In this document: in pieces, positions 26,213 through 36,551 of the stretch | Numbering within the stretch: the first letter of the stretch is position 1 | How the letters are laid out: each line of letters starts with the position of its first letter | From: Hirundichthys speculiger | Lineage: Eukaryota; Chordata; Actinopteri; Beloniformes; Exocoetidae | DNA: 64,000 nucleotides | Direction: 5' to 3' | NCBI GenBank assembly: GCA_018398805.1 | Contig: JAGFBZ010000363.1 | Location: 124,001-188,000, forward strand | Made by a program: the position numbers and the translations under genes | Notes under the pieces: generated by a model | What the model saw: only the letters and a program-made list of their open reading frames with translations | What the model was told of the DNA's origin: nothing | Database searches by the model: none

Positions 26213-27545
26213 CTACTCCAGCTTCTGTGTGGACAACATCACCAAAACAGAGAGGTGCTTCCCCAATAACAAACCCTGGATCACCAGCGACCTGAAAGAG
26301 TTTCGTTAAAAAAAAGAGCCTTCAAGGAGGGAGACAGGGAATTATTGAGGTCAGTACAAAAACCAAAAAACAACTGAAAGTAAAAACTAGAGACAAGCAC
26401 ACATACAGGAGAAAGCTGGAGAAGATGATCCAGCAGAACATTGTAAGAGATGTGAGGTCAAGGGTCAAGGGTCAAGATCACAGGCTTCCAAGCAGAGGAG
26501 GATCAGATAGATGGAAGTCTGAGCAGAATCATGTGAACTCATTCTTCAACAGGTTCAGTTCAAAAACAAGCTTATCATCCTCCTCTCCTGCCCCCAGCCA
26601 AACAGACCTCCCACCCTCCCTTGACCCACAGCTTCCCTGTCACATCTCAACTGTCTCATCTTCCACCTCAGCCATGGATCTTGCTGCTGCTCCATCTCCA
26701 ACCACATCAGGAGATGCTGGGGCCCCCTCCACCTTCCCCTCCAGTCTGTCTTGTCTCCGGCAGTCAGATGAAGAAACAGCTGGAGAAACTGAATCGGGAA
26801 CAAGATTGCAGGTTCAAATGGTGTCAGCCCCAGAGTCCTGAAAGCCTGTGTGGACTCATCCAAGATCTCATCCATTTTCTCCCAGTGAATATAGACCTGT
26901 AACCCTAACATCCCACATCATGAAACTCCTGGAAAGACTTTAACTGGCCCACCTGAATAAGCAAACAAACACCTTCCAGGACCCACAGCAGGTTATCATT
27001 GTGGGTTAAGAGTGAAGACACCATCATACATCTGCCTCAACAAACCCACAGTCATCTGGACAAAGCAGGCAGCACTGTGATGATCAAGTTCTTGATTTCT
27101 CCTGAAATCCTCCACAGTCACCTGGATTACTGATTATCTTGATACTGATTATCTGGGGTGTATCAGTGATGGACAAGAGACTGAGTGGAGAGAACTGGTG
27201 AGCTATTTTGTAGTGTAGTGTGGGAACAATCACATCATCTAAAATGTGAACAAGACAAAGCAAATGATTGTGGATTTTAGGAGGACCACGATTAAGTCAA
27301 ACAGCATTTCCATCACAGGAGAAGAAGTGGAGGAGTATAGCTATCTCTGTGTTCACCTGGAACAACAGACTGGACTGGAGGCACAACACTGATGCTGATT
27401 AGAAGAAAGGACAGAGCAGACTTTACTTTCAATTTTTTTGCAGCAAGATGTTTCAAATCTTCTTTAATGAATCTTTGAAGAGACTTAAATAATGACAACT
27501 ACTGCAACAATTAATTTCCCTTCAGGGACTTAATGAAGTACTTTT
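26213..27545 (+). pseudogene. L2/CR1-type LINE ORF2 fragment, heavily deleted
   Basis: Starts with NKPWITSDLKEF and YRRKLEKMIQQN, the linker between endonuclease and RT of fish L2-type LINEs. VNSFFNRFSSKTS and the pre-RT motif follow, degenerate, near 26,770 (MKKQLEKLNREQD, compare SSQVKRQLWRLNQNKPAGLD in the 55.6-kb copy). The RT core is almost wholly missing. Post-RT words reappear at 27,250-27,360 (MIVDFRRTT-like, then EEVEEYSYLCVHL). The 3' end at about 27,515-27,540 reads AATTTCCCTTCAGGGACTTA, typical of these LINEs. Stops and frameshifts throughout. Confidence 0.8.
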
Positions 27546-27569
27546 GATCTGAATTAAATACACAGTCAC

Positions 27570-27650
27570 AATCAATTTAGGATCACCAGTCAGCTTCAAA
27601 TGTATGTCTTTGGACTGTGGAAAGCTGGGATAAAATGAGAAAACCCATGA
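27570..27650. repeat. LINE-tail fragment
   Basis: TATGTCTTTGGACTGTGGAA, a word shared with the 28.6-kb tail, lies in a degenerate 80-bp context ending 'AAAACCCATGAGAATG'. The preceding 'GGATCACCAGTCAGC' fits the same family. Confidence 0.5.
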
Positions 27651-28277
27651 GAATGTCTAAAGTAACTTGGCCAGCCATCCAAACTCTTTTCTGTTTTCAT
27701 GACAAAAATTAGTCTGGTTCATCTGGATTTAGCTTTGATTTCGAGGGAAAAGTTACTAATGAAAGTAAAATATGCTGCCTCTGGATGATTCTATCAACCA
27801 GAGAAACAAAGCGTGTGATGTAGCCAGAACAAAATACATCAAAAATGGCATGCAGCAGAAAACTGTTACTGCTAAATGACAGTTTTGCAATAAAAACCTT
27901 CTTAATGATTCTACCGTAATCTTGGATTGTTTTGAGTAGTGGCTCTTTGACTTTCCTGTATGAATCACTGCATTAAGTCAACCCTTAACTGTGCTGTGAT
28001 TGGTTTGGTGGAATACTATACCCATTCCACGAAAGATTTTTTTTTTAAATTACTAATTAGCCAGAGTCCTGGCAGATCACATTTTTTTTTCTTTTTTTGT
28101 TTCTTATACCAGAATAATATTAAATAATGAGCATGTTTGTGTGAATGGGTAAATAAGAAACACTACATAAAGCACTTTGTAGCAACCTGGAAAAGATTAA
28201 AAAGGTGATACATGTATATTAGTGCAAGACCATTTAGATCAGGATGCTACACATACGTCTGGCTGATTGGTAACTGT

Positions 28278-28374
28278 TGACCTCATCCAGGGTGTACCCT
28301 TGCCTTTTGCCCAAAGAAAGCTGAATCGTCTCCAGTGACCCTGAATTACAGGTGCTATAGATAGATGGATGTCC
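28278..28374 (+). repeat. LINE-tail fragment, opposite orientation
   Basis: Reverse-complemented relative to the neighbour at 28.57 kb. It shares TTTTGCCCAAAGAAAGCTG and the (GATA/GATG) tail ending GATGGATG, so the 3' end faces right. Confidence 0.65.
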
Positions 28375-28567
28375 ACAACACACTTCTGCATAGCTTTAGC
28401 AATCTGTAGGGAATTTCTTTTCACCCACCGAACACTTAAAAAGATACAGAAGGGTGCTGAGGTCCTGCCCACATTCCTCAAATAAACCACTCATTTAAAC
28501 ATCTCTGTCTCACTGGGAAGAAGTGAAATGAAAAAAAAAAAAAAAAAAAAATATATATTGGCATAAA

Positions 28568-28909
28568 CCATCCATCCATCCATCATCTATGCCCATTTAA
28601 TCCTATGCAGGGTCACGGGGCTCTGCTGGAGTCTATCCCAGCTCTCTTTGGGCAAAAGGCAGGGGTCCACCCTGGACAGGTCGCCGTTCCATGTACGGAC
28701 AAACAACCATGCACACTCACATTCATTCCTACGGGCAATTTAGTAACCACCAATTAACCTGACATGCATGTCTTTGGACTGTGGGAGGAAGCCGGAGTAC
28801 CTGGAGGAATACATACATACAAACTCCACACAGAAAGGCCTCTGCTGACGTTCGAACCAGGAACCTTCTTGCTGTGAGGCAACAGTGCTGATCACCAAGC
28901 CACCGTGCT
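28568..28909 (-). mobile_element. 5'-truncated LINE tail insertion with 7-bp TSD
   Basis: Flanked by GCATAAA on both sides (28,561-28,567 and 28,910-28,916). The (CCAT)n at the left is the 3' tail read on the plus strand. The body carries GGACAGGTCGCC, CATGTCTTTGGACTGTGGGA and GAACCTTCTTGCTGTGAG, all typical of the commonest fish LINE 3'-UTR repeat (L2/Maui or RTE type; I cannot decide which). No protein part remains. Confidence 0.85.
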
Positions 28910-28916
28910 GCATAAA

Positions 28917-31500
28917 ACATTCAAAAACAATTTGATGCCAACCCATGTCCATGTCTGACTAGAATAAGAACAATAAAAAAAAAAAAATAGTTGTACCTTT
29001 TATATTATATTGTAGCAGATTTTCCTTTAAAGGTTTTAAAGGTATTCATTAATGGGAATTTCAAACAAAAAAGAGAAAACCTTCAATGGAAAAGCAGACA
29101 TGCAGACCAGGGGTATGACTCTAGGTAACTTGACAAGTGATGAAAGAAGGCATGGGTTAAAAAACAAAGGCTAACAAGGAACAGATGAAACACGTCAAGA
29201 CACAACAGGCAAGTTTAGAAAGGTCAGAAACTAAACAACACACAAGGAAAGCACTTTTACAAAATACAAAAGAACAAGCCTCAATAGAAACTTAAGATCA
29301 ATGACAAATAGTTTTCTAGTTAGAAAAGAAATTGGACTTCTTCAGCTGATGCCAGCCCATGACAGTGATAAATGGTTTGTCAGATCAGCTGTCAAGTTTT
29401 TTTTTAAAAAATAGGATTTGCTCATTTCCACACATAGTTTCCCACATAGTTTCTGTGTAACAAACAACCCCATCAGAGCAGTTCTTCCTCACCTTCTTTG
29501 ACCGCCTACTCAGTCATTTCTGACACCTCAGCACCCTACTGGTTAAAACTAAACAACATGTAAAATATATGCTATAGATCCTTCAGGCAAAACAGACTAT
29601 TGGACATGATCCAAGTTTTCATTAACACCATACGAGTCACTATAACACAGATGAAAGTACAACCGAACAGCTCTATATTCAGGCTAATTTGTATGTTTGC
29701 AGGGGCACAGACATCAGGAGTAGATTATTTACTGAGAACAGATTATTTCTGTAAATGTCCAGTAGCTATTTACCACTGCGGTGCAGCTCCTTGACATAAT
29801 GAGCAGCTGCTGACGAAGGTCTCAGGTGACACACACATATACACACACACCAGCAGCATCCATGCAACTGAACATGAGCAGTTCTGCTGTATACACAAGT
29901 TTCCACTTATTATTACCAGTTAAAGGAATAACATTTTCATTTAATCTTCCTGTCCCTTCCAAAATACAAACTGGCAACCCCAACTTTCCTTCTGTTGCTT
30001 CTCTTGTGGTGCATGATGATATAAAGTGTTTCTTTTTTCACATAAAAGCTTCTAGAATAGTTTATTTTTCCCCTATCATCTGACATTTCCGATGGAGGGA
30101 AACAGGTGCAAGCTGCATGAGCTGCGTTTCTGATTATAGTTACCATTTAGTAGCTGTTGAGAAGGGTTGGAGGTCCTCAGATGCACTTTTTATATCTTTT
30201 TAATTTTTTTTTTTAACTGATGTTTTTACGCACAGATGATCAGCGCCTGGTTGCTGTTTACCCTCTCAGTTTTAATGGAAGCAGTAAAAGTGTCTGTCTC
30301 TGTATTTAGGCTTAGTTCATTATGTAGTGTATTATGTTCTTCTATGTAGTGTATATGGAACGGCTAACTTACATATCTGTGAAAGCATCGTTAATGCTGC
30401 ATGTATAAAAGGTCTAGAGCAAATTATGCTGCCATCCAGGCAATGGCTTTTACAGGGAACACCATATCACACTAAAGTGCAGTCTCCATGTATTCCAACA
30501 GGAGGAATCCAGGTGCGTTAAGACATTTAAAGTAGAACATTTTAAATTTCAAAACAACAGCTCCCAATACTCAGACTGGCCTCAAATCTTTCCAGTCTTA
30601 ACCAATTTTAGAAATATGAGAAACCACAGACAAAAATACAATCCTTTGACTCTGTGACTGCAGGCATGTATTGCTGCATTTGTCTCCAAAGACAAGCCAC
30701 CAAGTGCACAGACGGACCCCCCCTGTGCATTAGAAACCCTCCTCTTGAAGTTATTCACGCTTTAGTTTCCCCATGAGTCACCTATCCAAAGCAGTTAGCT
30801 CTGCAGCAGACACTATGTCATTTGCTCATGCATGTACACATCTGCTTCACTCACACACAAGCCATTCACAAACATGTTTCGGCGTTATGTTAACTGTGGC
30901 TGCTGCTCCTAACTGCGGTGTTGTGTAGTGGAAATGATGAAATCAGGATCGCCGCATTTATCCTTCCACCATATGCCACTGAAAGCTCCCGGAACTTGGC
31001 TGCTCACCCGGGCTCTCCCAGATCAAATCCCACTAAGGAGACAGACCTTTAAATGCTGACACTGGATTAGATATTGGCACAGCTGAGTTTCTTCTTAAGG
31101 GTCACATGAGGGATTGAGAGCAGATGAACAACAGGGAATGCCTTGTGTTTCTATGCTGTAGCTGTTTTGTCTCAGAGAAAATACAAAGCCACTTCTTGAG
31201 GCTTTTTCAGGGATCAAAATATTTCAGCTGCAATTTAATCTTGAGCGTATAATTTTATAATTTTTTGAAATTGCTGATAGAAAAAAGTCAAATCAATTTT
31301 CCCAAAAATAAAGTTGGGACACTGTGTGAAATGTGATTTACCCGAATGAAAGGATGAAATCACATATTTAACTGTAACAGTAAATTGGCTGCAAATGAAA
31401 TGCTTTAATTGAACAACTCTCTTTTTAACATCATTTTAACATGATCTGCTTGACAAAAGAGCTACTGAAAAAGCTGTGCTCATCAAGTGGGCATGGGCCA
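28917..31500. other. Non-genic sequence
   Basis: No gene, bounded transposon or tandem array recognised. A moderately GC-richer patch at 30,840-31,050 could hold a conserved non-coding element, but nothing in the sequence identifies one. Confidence 0.5.
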
Positions 31501-32202
31501 GCAAACTTTATAATCCCATGTTGTCCTCTAGAGGTGCAATGTGATGTGTTTTATCCCAAAGGCAGAAATTTCCAACAAAGGTTTTTTTCATTACCAAGGG
31601 ACAATAAAATCCAAAACAAGAAAGCAAGGAAAAGCTGAACAGTAACACGTGGAGGGAAAAAGGTGGACTAGCAAGGAGGCAGGGAAAGAGAAGACGATAC
31701 ATAGAAAGTTGATGAGACACAGGTGAAAACGATCCGGACAGATGAGACCAGAGCAGGGTTATTATAGTTAACAAAAACTAAGACTAAAACTAAAACTAGC
31801 AATGAAAAAATATTTCAGTTAACTGAAATAAAAATAAAAACTACAATAAAAAAAAAAACGAAAACTAAATAAAAACTACAATGAAGAATGTAAAACTAAC
31901 TAAAACTAAACTGAATTGTAGATAAATTCAGCTTCGTTTTCGTTTTCGTTTCGTTTTCTCCCTCGATTACTGCCATAGAGATTACTGCCTGTCCTGCAGC
32001 AGCCGCTATGATACCCTCCCTCCAGAGAGGGGGCAGCATAGCGGATATAGACCTTTTCGGGCCAGCCCCCCGGAAGTACCCCGTCCGTTATTGCTGGAGT
32101 GTGCTACAGAGCGACACTTTCACCGGCTCGCAGATTAACCAGTGTTTTTCTCTGTCTACAAATATATATTTTTATAATGTCGAGTCGGTCGAGTGGGAAT
32201 AA

Positions 32203-32358
32203 TGTTCCGTCATAAACTGTGCCAACAATGGTGTGAAAATTCGACAATGGAAGAAGAAAGTATGCACGAAGACTGCCTTGTTTGCAGAACAAGAAGTTAG
32301 GAAGACGTGGGTGAAAAATATCAACAGAAAGAACTTTGTTCCAAATAAATACAGCCGG
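32203..32358 (+). pseudogene. THAP zinc-finger exon fragment
   Basis: The frame begins CSVINCANNG (Cys-x4-Cys) and continues RKTWVKNINRKNFVPNKYSR, giving the invariant Trp and Pro of a THAP domain in the right spacing. It ends exactly at GTGAGT (donor at 32,359), where the remaining Cys-x2-His half would be encoded by the next exon. The only nearby ATG upstream (32,178) is in another frame, so the start is broken. THAP domains bind transposon end sequences in P-type transposases. No further exon of the enzyme was found before the element's right end. Confidence 0.75.
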
Positions 32359-32477
32359 GTGAGTTTTCGTTAACATTCAATCTCGTACTACTCATAGTCT
32401 CGCTGAGAATCCCGGACGATTCTGGCCAAAAGAACAGCAGTATGAGGCTACTGTAGCCCTCGGTACTAGCACCTATA

Positions 32478-32498
32478 AATGAATGAATGAATGAATGA
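32478..32498. repeat. (GAAT)n microsatellite
   Basis: Five consecutive GAAT units inside the THAP-bearing element. Confidence 0.85.
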
Positions 32499-33357
32499 CT
32501 TAGGAGAATGATAAAATAAATTGAATATAACATTAACATTAACGTTAATTTACCGCTCGCGTTAACATTACAGCAGCATAATCTTTATGGCTTGTTGACG
32601 TTAGTTATAGCCAGCGTTCCACAGTTTTTAGTGTTTGATTATGGGAATAGATCATGCTATTTCCATAACCAATCATTAAAAACAGCGATAAACTACCTTC
32701 ATCTGTAACTGGAGGCCACTGCCTAACATCATCAATCCAAGACATGTCTGTGTTATCCGTAACAGATCCTCCACGCTGCTGTGTTTGGGTTAGTTGATGG
32801 AGCACCGCACCCTCCAGTTATGGCGGGGCCACTAGGGGGCGCATGTCCACAATTTTCAAGTCAAAAAGGTGTATAAACTGCTGCATACTGCAAGAAGAAG
32901 AAAAACTAAAACTAAGACTAAAAGTAAATAAAAACTAAACTGAAACTAGTCAATTCCTCAAAATAAAAACTAAACTAAAACTACTAAATTACTTGTTGAA
33001 CTAACTAAAACTAAACTGAAATAAAAAAGCAAACTGGAAAACTAAATAAAAATAAAAACTAAAGAAAATTTCAAAACTATAATAACCTTGGACCAGAGAT
33101 GTAAAATGGACCTAACAAGACAAAGACAGACCTTCAAAATAAAGCAGGAAGCCACAAAACAGGAGAGAAGTAACAGAAGAAGCAAGAACACTTAACTAAA
33201 ATCGTGAGTGGCTCACAAAGCTACAGCGGACAGAGGCAACTGAGATGTTTAAGAAAGCAATGAAGGAAGAGAAACTGAGAGAGTGATGAACAGTTGTTAA
33301 TTTTAGACAGTGTTGTAAAAGCGACTTTACCTTCACCGCCTATAGAAGGACCCAAAA

Positions 33358-33890
33358 TGTCATGGTCTGGGGCAGCCATGACGGCCATTTCGGATTTTCT
33401 TTGTTATGTGTTAAGTTGGCATCAATCCCTGTCTTTTGTGTTACCTGTTTCCTGTTTTACTTTGAAGGTCTGTCTTGTCTGCTTGGTATTCTGCTTTGTT
33501 TCCTCCCCCTTGTTATCCTGATCGTGCACATCTGCCTCTCTTTTGTCCCTCTGTCTATTTAAGTCTTGTCATCTCCCTTGCCTGTGCTGCTCAGTCATTT
33601 CATGTTCTGTAGGTCTCCCTTTCATGCACCGTAAGTTTTCTTTTCATCCCCTGTAAGTTTCTCCTTGTGCCCTGTGAGTGTTTTTTCTGGTTTTGACCCC
33701 TCAATGTTCGTTTTGATAACTTCTGCGGATTTTTGGGTTTGTTTTAGACTTTGTGTTTTTTCTTGCCCGTTTGGATTACTTTTGTGGATTTCTTTGGTTT
33801 CCTTTGACTTTTGGTCTTGCTTTATAAAATAAATACTTTAGTTTTGAAACTCCTGTGCCTGGGTCCTCCATTCTGCCTCAAACCCTGACA
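33358..33890 (+). mobile_element. Solo LTR with 5-bp TSD
   Basis: Begins TGTCATGGTCTGG and ends CAAACCCTGACA, with the TGTCA/TGACA inverted ends of many retroelement LTRs. CAAAA is duplicated on both sides (33,353-33,357 and 33,891-33,895). A TATA-like CTATTTAAG lies near 33,555, an AATAAA signal near 33,830, and the R/U5-like T-rich stretch between is ordered as in an LTR. There is no primer-binding site or internal region beside it, so it is a solo LTR left by recombination. Gypsy-type is likely but not proven. Confidence 0.75.
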
Positions 33891-34738
33891 CAAAAAGCTG
33901 AGAATGGCAAAACTCGTCTGTGCTGCTTTAAAGCACATCCTGTAAGGCTAGTTTTACTCTAGATAATTTTAGGCCCAGTTTTGAGCTCACCCTAACAATT
34001 GTCTGGACGTGACCCTATTCGGAGCTTGTTGCAATAAATTATTTGTTCAAATAATCCTCAAGTGGGTGATGTCAAAATAATTATTTCACTGCTTGCAATC
34101 AAGTTGGATATTCCCTAATCTTGAGTTGTAGATATTAAAAGTTTATATATTATATTTACAGTTCTTGTCTCCAACAGACTACCCACAATAGCCAATGAGA
34201 GCAAGCAGACTGGGTGGTGTCACCAACTGGTTGTTGCCTATCTTTATAGCTCACAAACAAGCTGGATGTGGTGGCAGCAAACATAACAAAACCAAATGTA
34301 AAAAGAATTGTAAAAATGTATGCTTCTGCTGCATAGCAGCTACGCACGGTCCCTACGCTGCCTCTGGCGTTTATACTTGTGCCCAGGGGTTAATTTGTGC
34401 CGGATCCTGCCGGAACAGGATCCGGCACCTCTCGATTTTGGCCTCCCTGTGTTCCGGGACTTATTTGGGCAGATCCGGCACCTCTCGTACATATATAAAA
34501 CAATAATAATATTAAAAAAAATTTTTTTAATGTATGAAAAATAAGAATATGCATAAATTAATTTATAGAACAAATCCCAAGAATTTCATGTTGTTTATAA
34601 AGATTTAACCTAATTTGAAAGAGTCGGAGATTTGTTGATGCTATGAAAAGATGGGCCAGCAAACCACGCTCCTGACAAAAAAAAAAAAAACGTTGGAAAT
34701 TTGCTGGATCTGGAGAGCAAGCAGCGAGCAACGCAAAC

Positions 34739-36551
34739 ATGTCAAAAAGACAGCTGAATTTACTGTCTTTTTTTCTTTTTTTTTTTTTTTTTTAAAGGAA
34801 GAGTTGCATGATGCTTCAAAACGAGTCAGAAAAGCAACAAGCGGCGATGAGGGCAGCTGCAGCGGTCAGGAGACCAGCGCCGCAGCAGCTAGCCAGGTTT
34901 ACGGACAGCTAGCCAAGCCGGGGCAGGAGGCTGGTACCGTGGCAGCAGCTAGCCAGGTTTACGGACAGCTAGCCAAGCCGAGGCAGGAGGCTGGTACCGT
35001 GGCAGCAGCTAGCCAGGTTTACGGACAGCTAGCCAAGCCGGGGCAGGAGGCTGGTACCGTGGCAGCAGCTGGTCAGGTTCACGGACAGCTAGCTAAGCCG
35101 GGGCAGGAGGCTGGTACCGTGGCAGCAGCTGGTCAAGTTTACGGACAGCTAGCCAAGCCGGGGCAGGAGGCTGGTACCGTGGCAGCAGCTGGTCAGGTTC
35201 ACGGACAGCTAGCCAAGCCGGGGCAGGGGGCTGGTACCGTGGCAGCAGCTAGCCAGGTTTACGGACAGCTAGCCAAGCCGGGGCAGGAGGCTGGTACCGT
35301 GGCAGCAGCTGGTCAGGTTCACGGACAGCTAGCCAAGCCGGGGCAGGAGGCTGGTACCGTGGGCAGCAGCTAGCCAGGTTTACGGACAGCTAGCCAAGCC
35401 GGAGCAGGAGGCTGGTACCGTGGCAGCAGCTAGCCAGGTTTACGGACAGCTAGCCAAGCCGGGGCAGGAGGCTGGTACCGTGGCAGCAGCTGGTCAGGTT
35501 CACGGACAGCTAGCCAAGCCGGGGCAGGAGGCTGGTACCGTGGCAGCAGCTGGTCAGGTTCACGGACAGCTAGCCAAGCCGGGGGCAGAAGGCTGGTACC
35601 GTGGCAGCATGGTCAGGTTCACGGACAGCTAGCCAAGCCGGGGCAGAAGGCTGGTACCGTGGCAGCAGCTGGTCAGGTTCACGGACAGCTAGCCAAGCCG
35701 GGGCAGAAGGCTGGTACCGTGGCAGCAGCTTGTCAGGTTCAGCGCTAGCCGGAGCGGGGGCCAGCTACAGCGCCAGCAGTCAGCCAGGTGGACCACCAAC
35801 AGCCAGAGCAACAGGCCAGTACCCTGGCATCAGCTACCCCGGTAGAGCACCCCGAGCAAGAGGCGGGAACCGCAACATCAGCTCGCTCACAGGAAGATTC
35901 AGAAGGAGAGGATACCGCACTGAGCGGAGAAGAATGCGGGGCGTCCAGCGACAGGTCAGGGATGGGATCCACAACTGTTTGGACAGCAGCTCAGTTCAAG
36001 GTGAAGCAGACTTACTACCCCTGGCTTCTTATGGGAAATTCGTGCTTGGGCTGCACAATTTGTAAGGCGGTAGGGACGTTGGGGCCAGAGAAGACGGGCG
36101 GGATGAAAAAAAAGTATTTGATCATGCCCGTACCAAGGCTCACCTAGCAGCAGCAAGCATTCTTGAGAAGGCTAAAGTAGACACTTTAGGACAGTCTATA
36201 ATTAATAGTCTGTCTGAACAGATGACCACTACAGCTCGCATATTTCGCACGGCGTACAAGGAGGCTAAACGCCACCGTCCCGCTCATGGCTTTCCCATTG
36301 CAAGTGCTGAATGTGAGCGCGGATTTTCTCAAATGAACTTGATTTGCACTCCCAACCGTGCATCTCTGCTCATATCCACCATATCATCTTTACTCTTCCT
36401 AAATCTTGTTGGATTCAATCCAGTCCCGTACGTGAGGTCGTGGGTGACCAAAGGACACAGAACCGCCACTGACACACGCAGTAAAACCCGAAACAGAGAG
36501 GGGGAGGAGAATCCGGACGTGCTCGTGGTGTGGAGTGTTTTGGACAACTAA
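34739..36551 (+). pseudogene. hAT transposase (KIAA1586/ZNF862-like), core deleted
   Basis: The start at 34,739 reads MSKRQLNLLSFF, then a poly-T run shifts the frame. The linker is a 60-bp tandem repeat. A TTF-type zinc-finger start follows (WTAAQFKVKQTYYPW, then LGCTICKAVGTLGP, about 35,985-36,085). A shift at an A8 run near 36,112 leads into DHARTKAHLAAASILEKAK and ARIFRTAYKEAKRHRPAHG (to about 36,290). The frame then jumps straight to FPIASAECERGFSQMNLICT and LLFLNLVGFNPVPYVRSWVT, the C-terminal hAT dimerisation domain. The RNase H-like catalytic segment that normally lies between is absent. The frame also changes inside the tandem array (35,361, about 35,583 and 35,608). Inactive as a transposase. 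Confidence 0.88.
34881..35745 (+). repeat. 60-bp coding minisatellite, about 14 units
   Basis: Each unit encodes about 20 residues around QVYGQLAKPGQEAGTVAAA. Two main variants alternate: GCTAGCCAGGTTTACGG (Tyr) and GCTGGTCAGGTTCACGG (His). By eye the order is A A A B B' B A B A A B B B B. An extra G at about 35,361, an extra G near 35,583 and a 2-base loss near 35,609 shift the frame. The array lies between the transposase N-terminus and its zinc finger. Being GC-rich, it stands out from the AT-rich surroundings. Confidence 0.95.

Larger units (their letters stand above)
31754..33090 (+). mobile_element. THAP-bearing DNA transposon (P-like candidate) with perfect 8-bp TSD
   Basis: Starts CAGGGTTATTATAGTT and ends, reverse-complemented, CAAGGTTATTATAGTT. 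GACCAGAG is duplicated exactly on both sides (31,746-31,753 and 33,091-33,098). Both end regions (about 31,770-31,920 and 32,890-33,070) consist of irregular AACTAAAACTAAA repeats, running in the same direction at both ends rather than inverted. A THAP-like exon lies inside. An 8-bp duplication fits both hAT and P superfamilies. The THAP domain, typical of P-element transposases, favours P. At 1,337 bp it is non-autonomous. Confidence 0.85.
31560..33290 (-). repeat. LTR-like repeat split by the THAP element
   Basis: Outside the insertion at 31,754-33,090 the flanking parts join into one repeat. Its reverse complement contains TTTATTTTGAAGGTCTGTCT, close to TTTTACTTTGAAGGTCTGTC of the solo LTR at 33.36 kb. 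It is therefore an older, inverted relative of that LTR. The ends are eroded and no duplication is visible. Confidence 0.45.

Noticed and set aside
28850..28880. GTTCGAACC as a tRNA B-box (SINE head)
   Set aside because: No A-box at the right distance and no cloverleaf. The word belongs to the common LINE 3'-tail repeat.
34651..35373. 240-residue frame with Ala/Gln/Gly repeats as a possible structural host protein
   Set aside because: It lies inside a hAT element with exact target duplication. The repeats are a minisatellite in the transposase linker, and zinc-finger and dimerisation motifs of the same gene follow.
34881..35745. CRISPR-like or satellite array
   Set aside because: Units are contiguous 60-mers without spacers, coding in frame inside a eukaryotic transposase gene.
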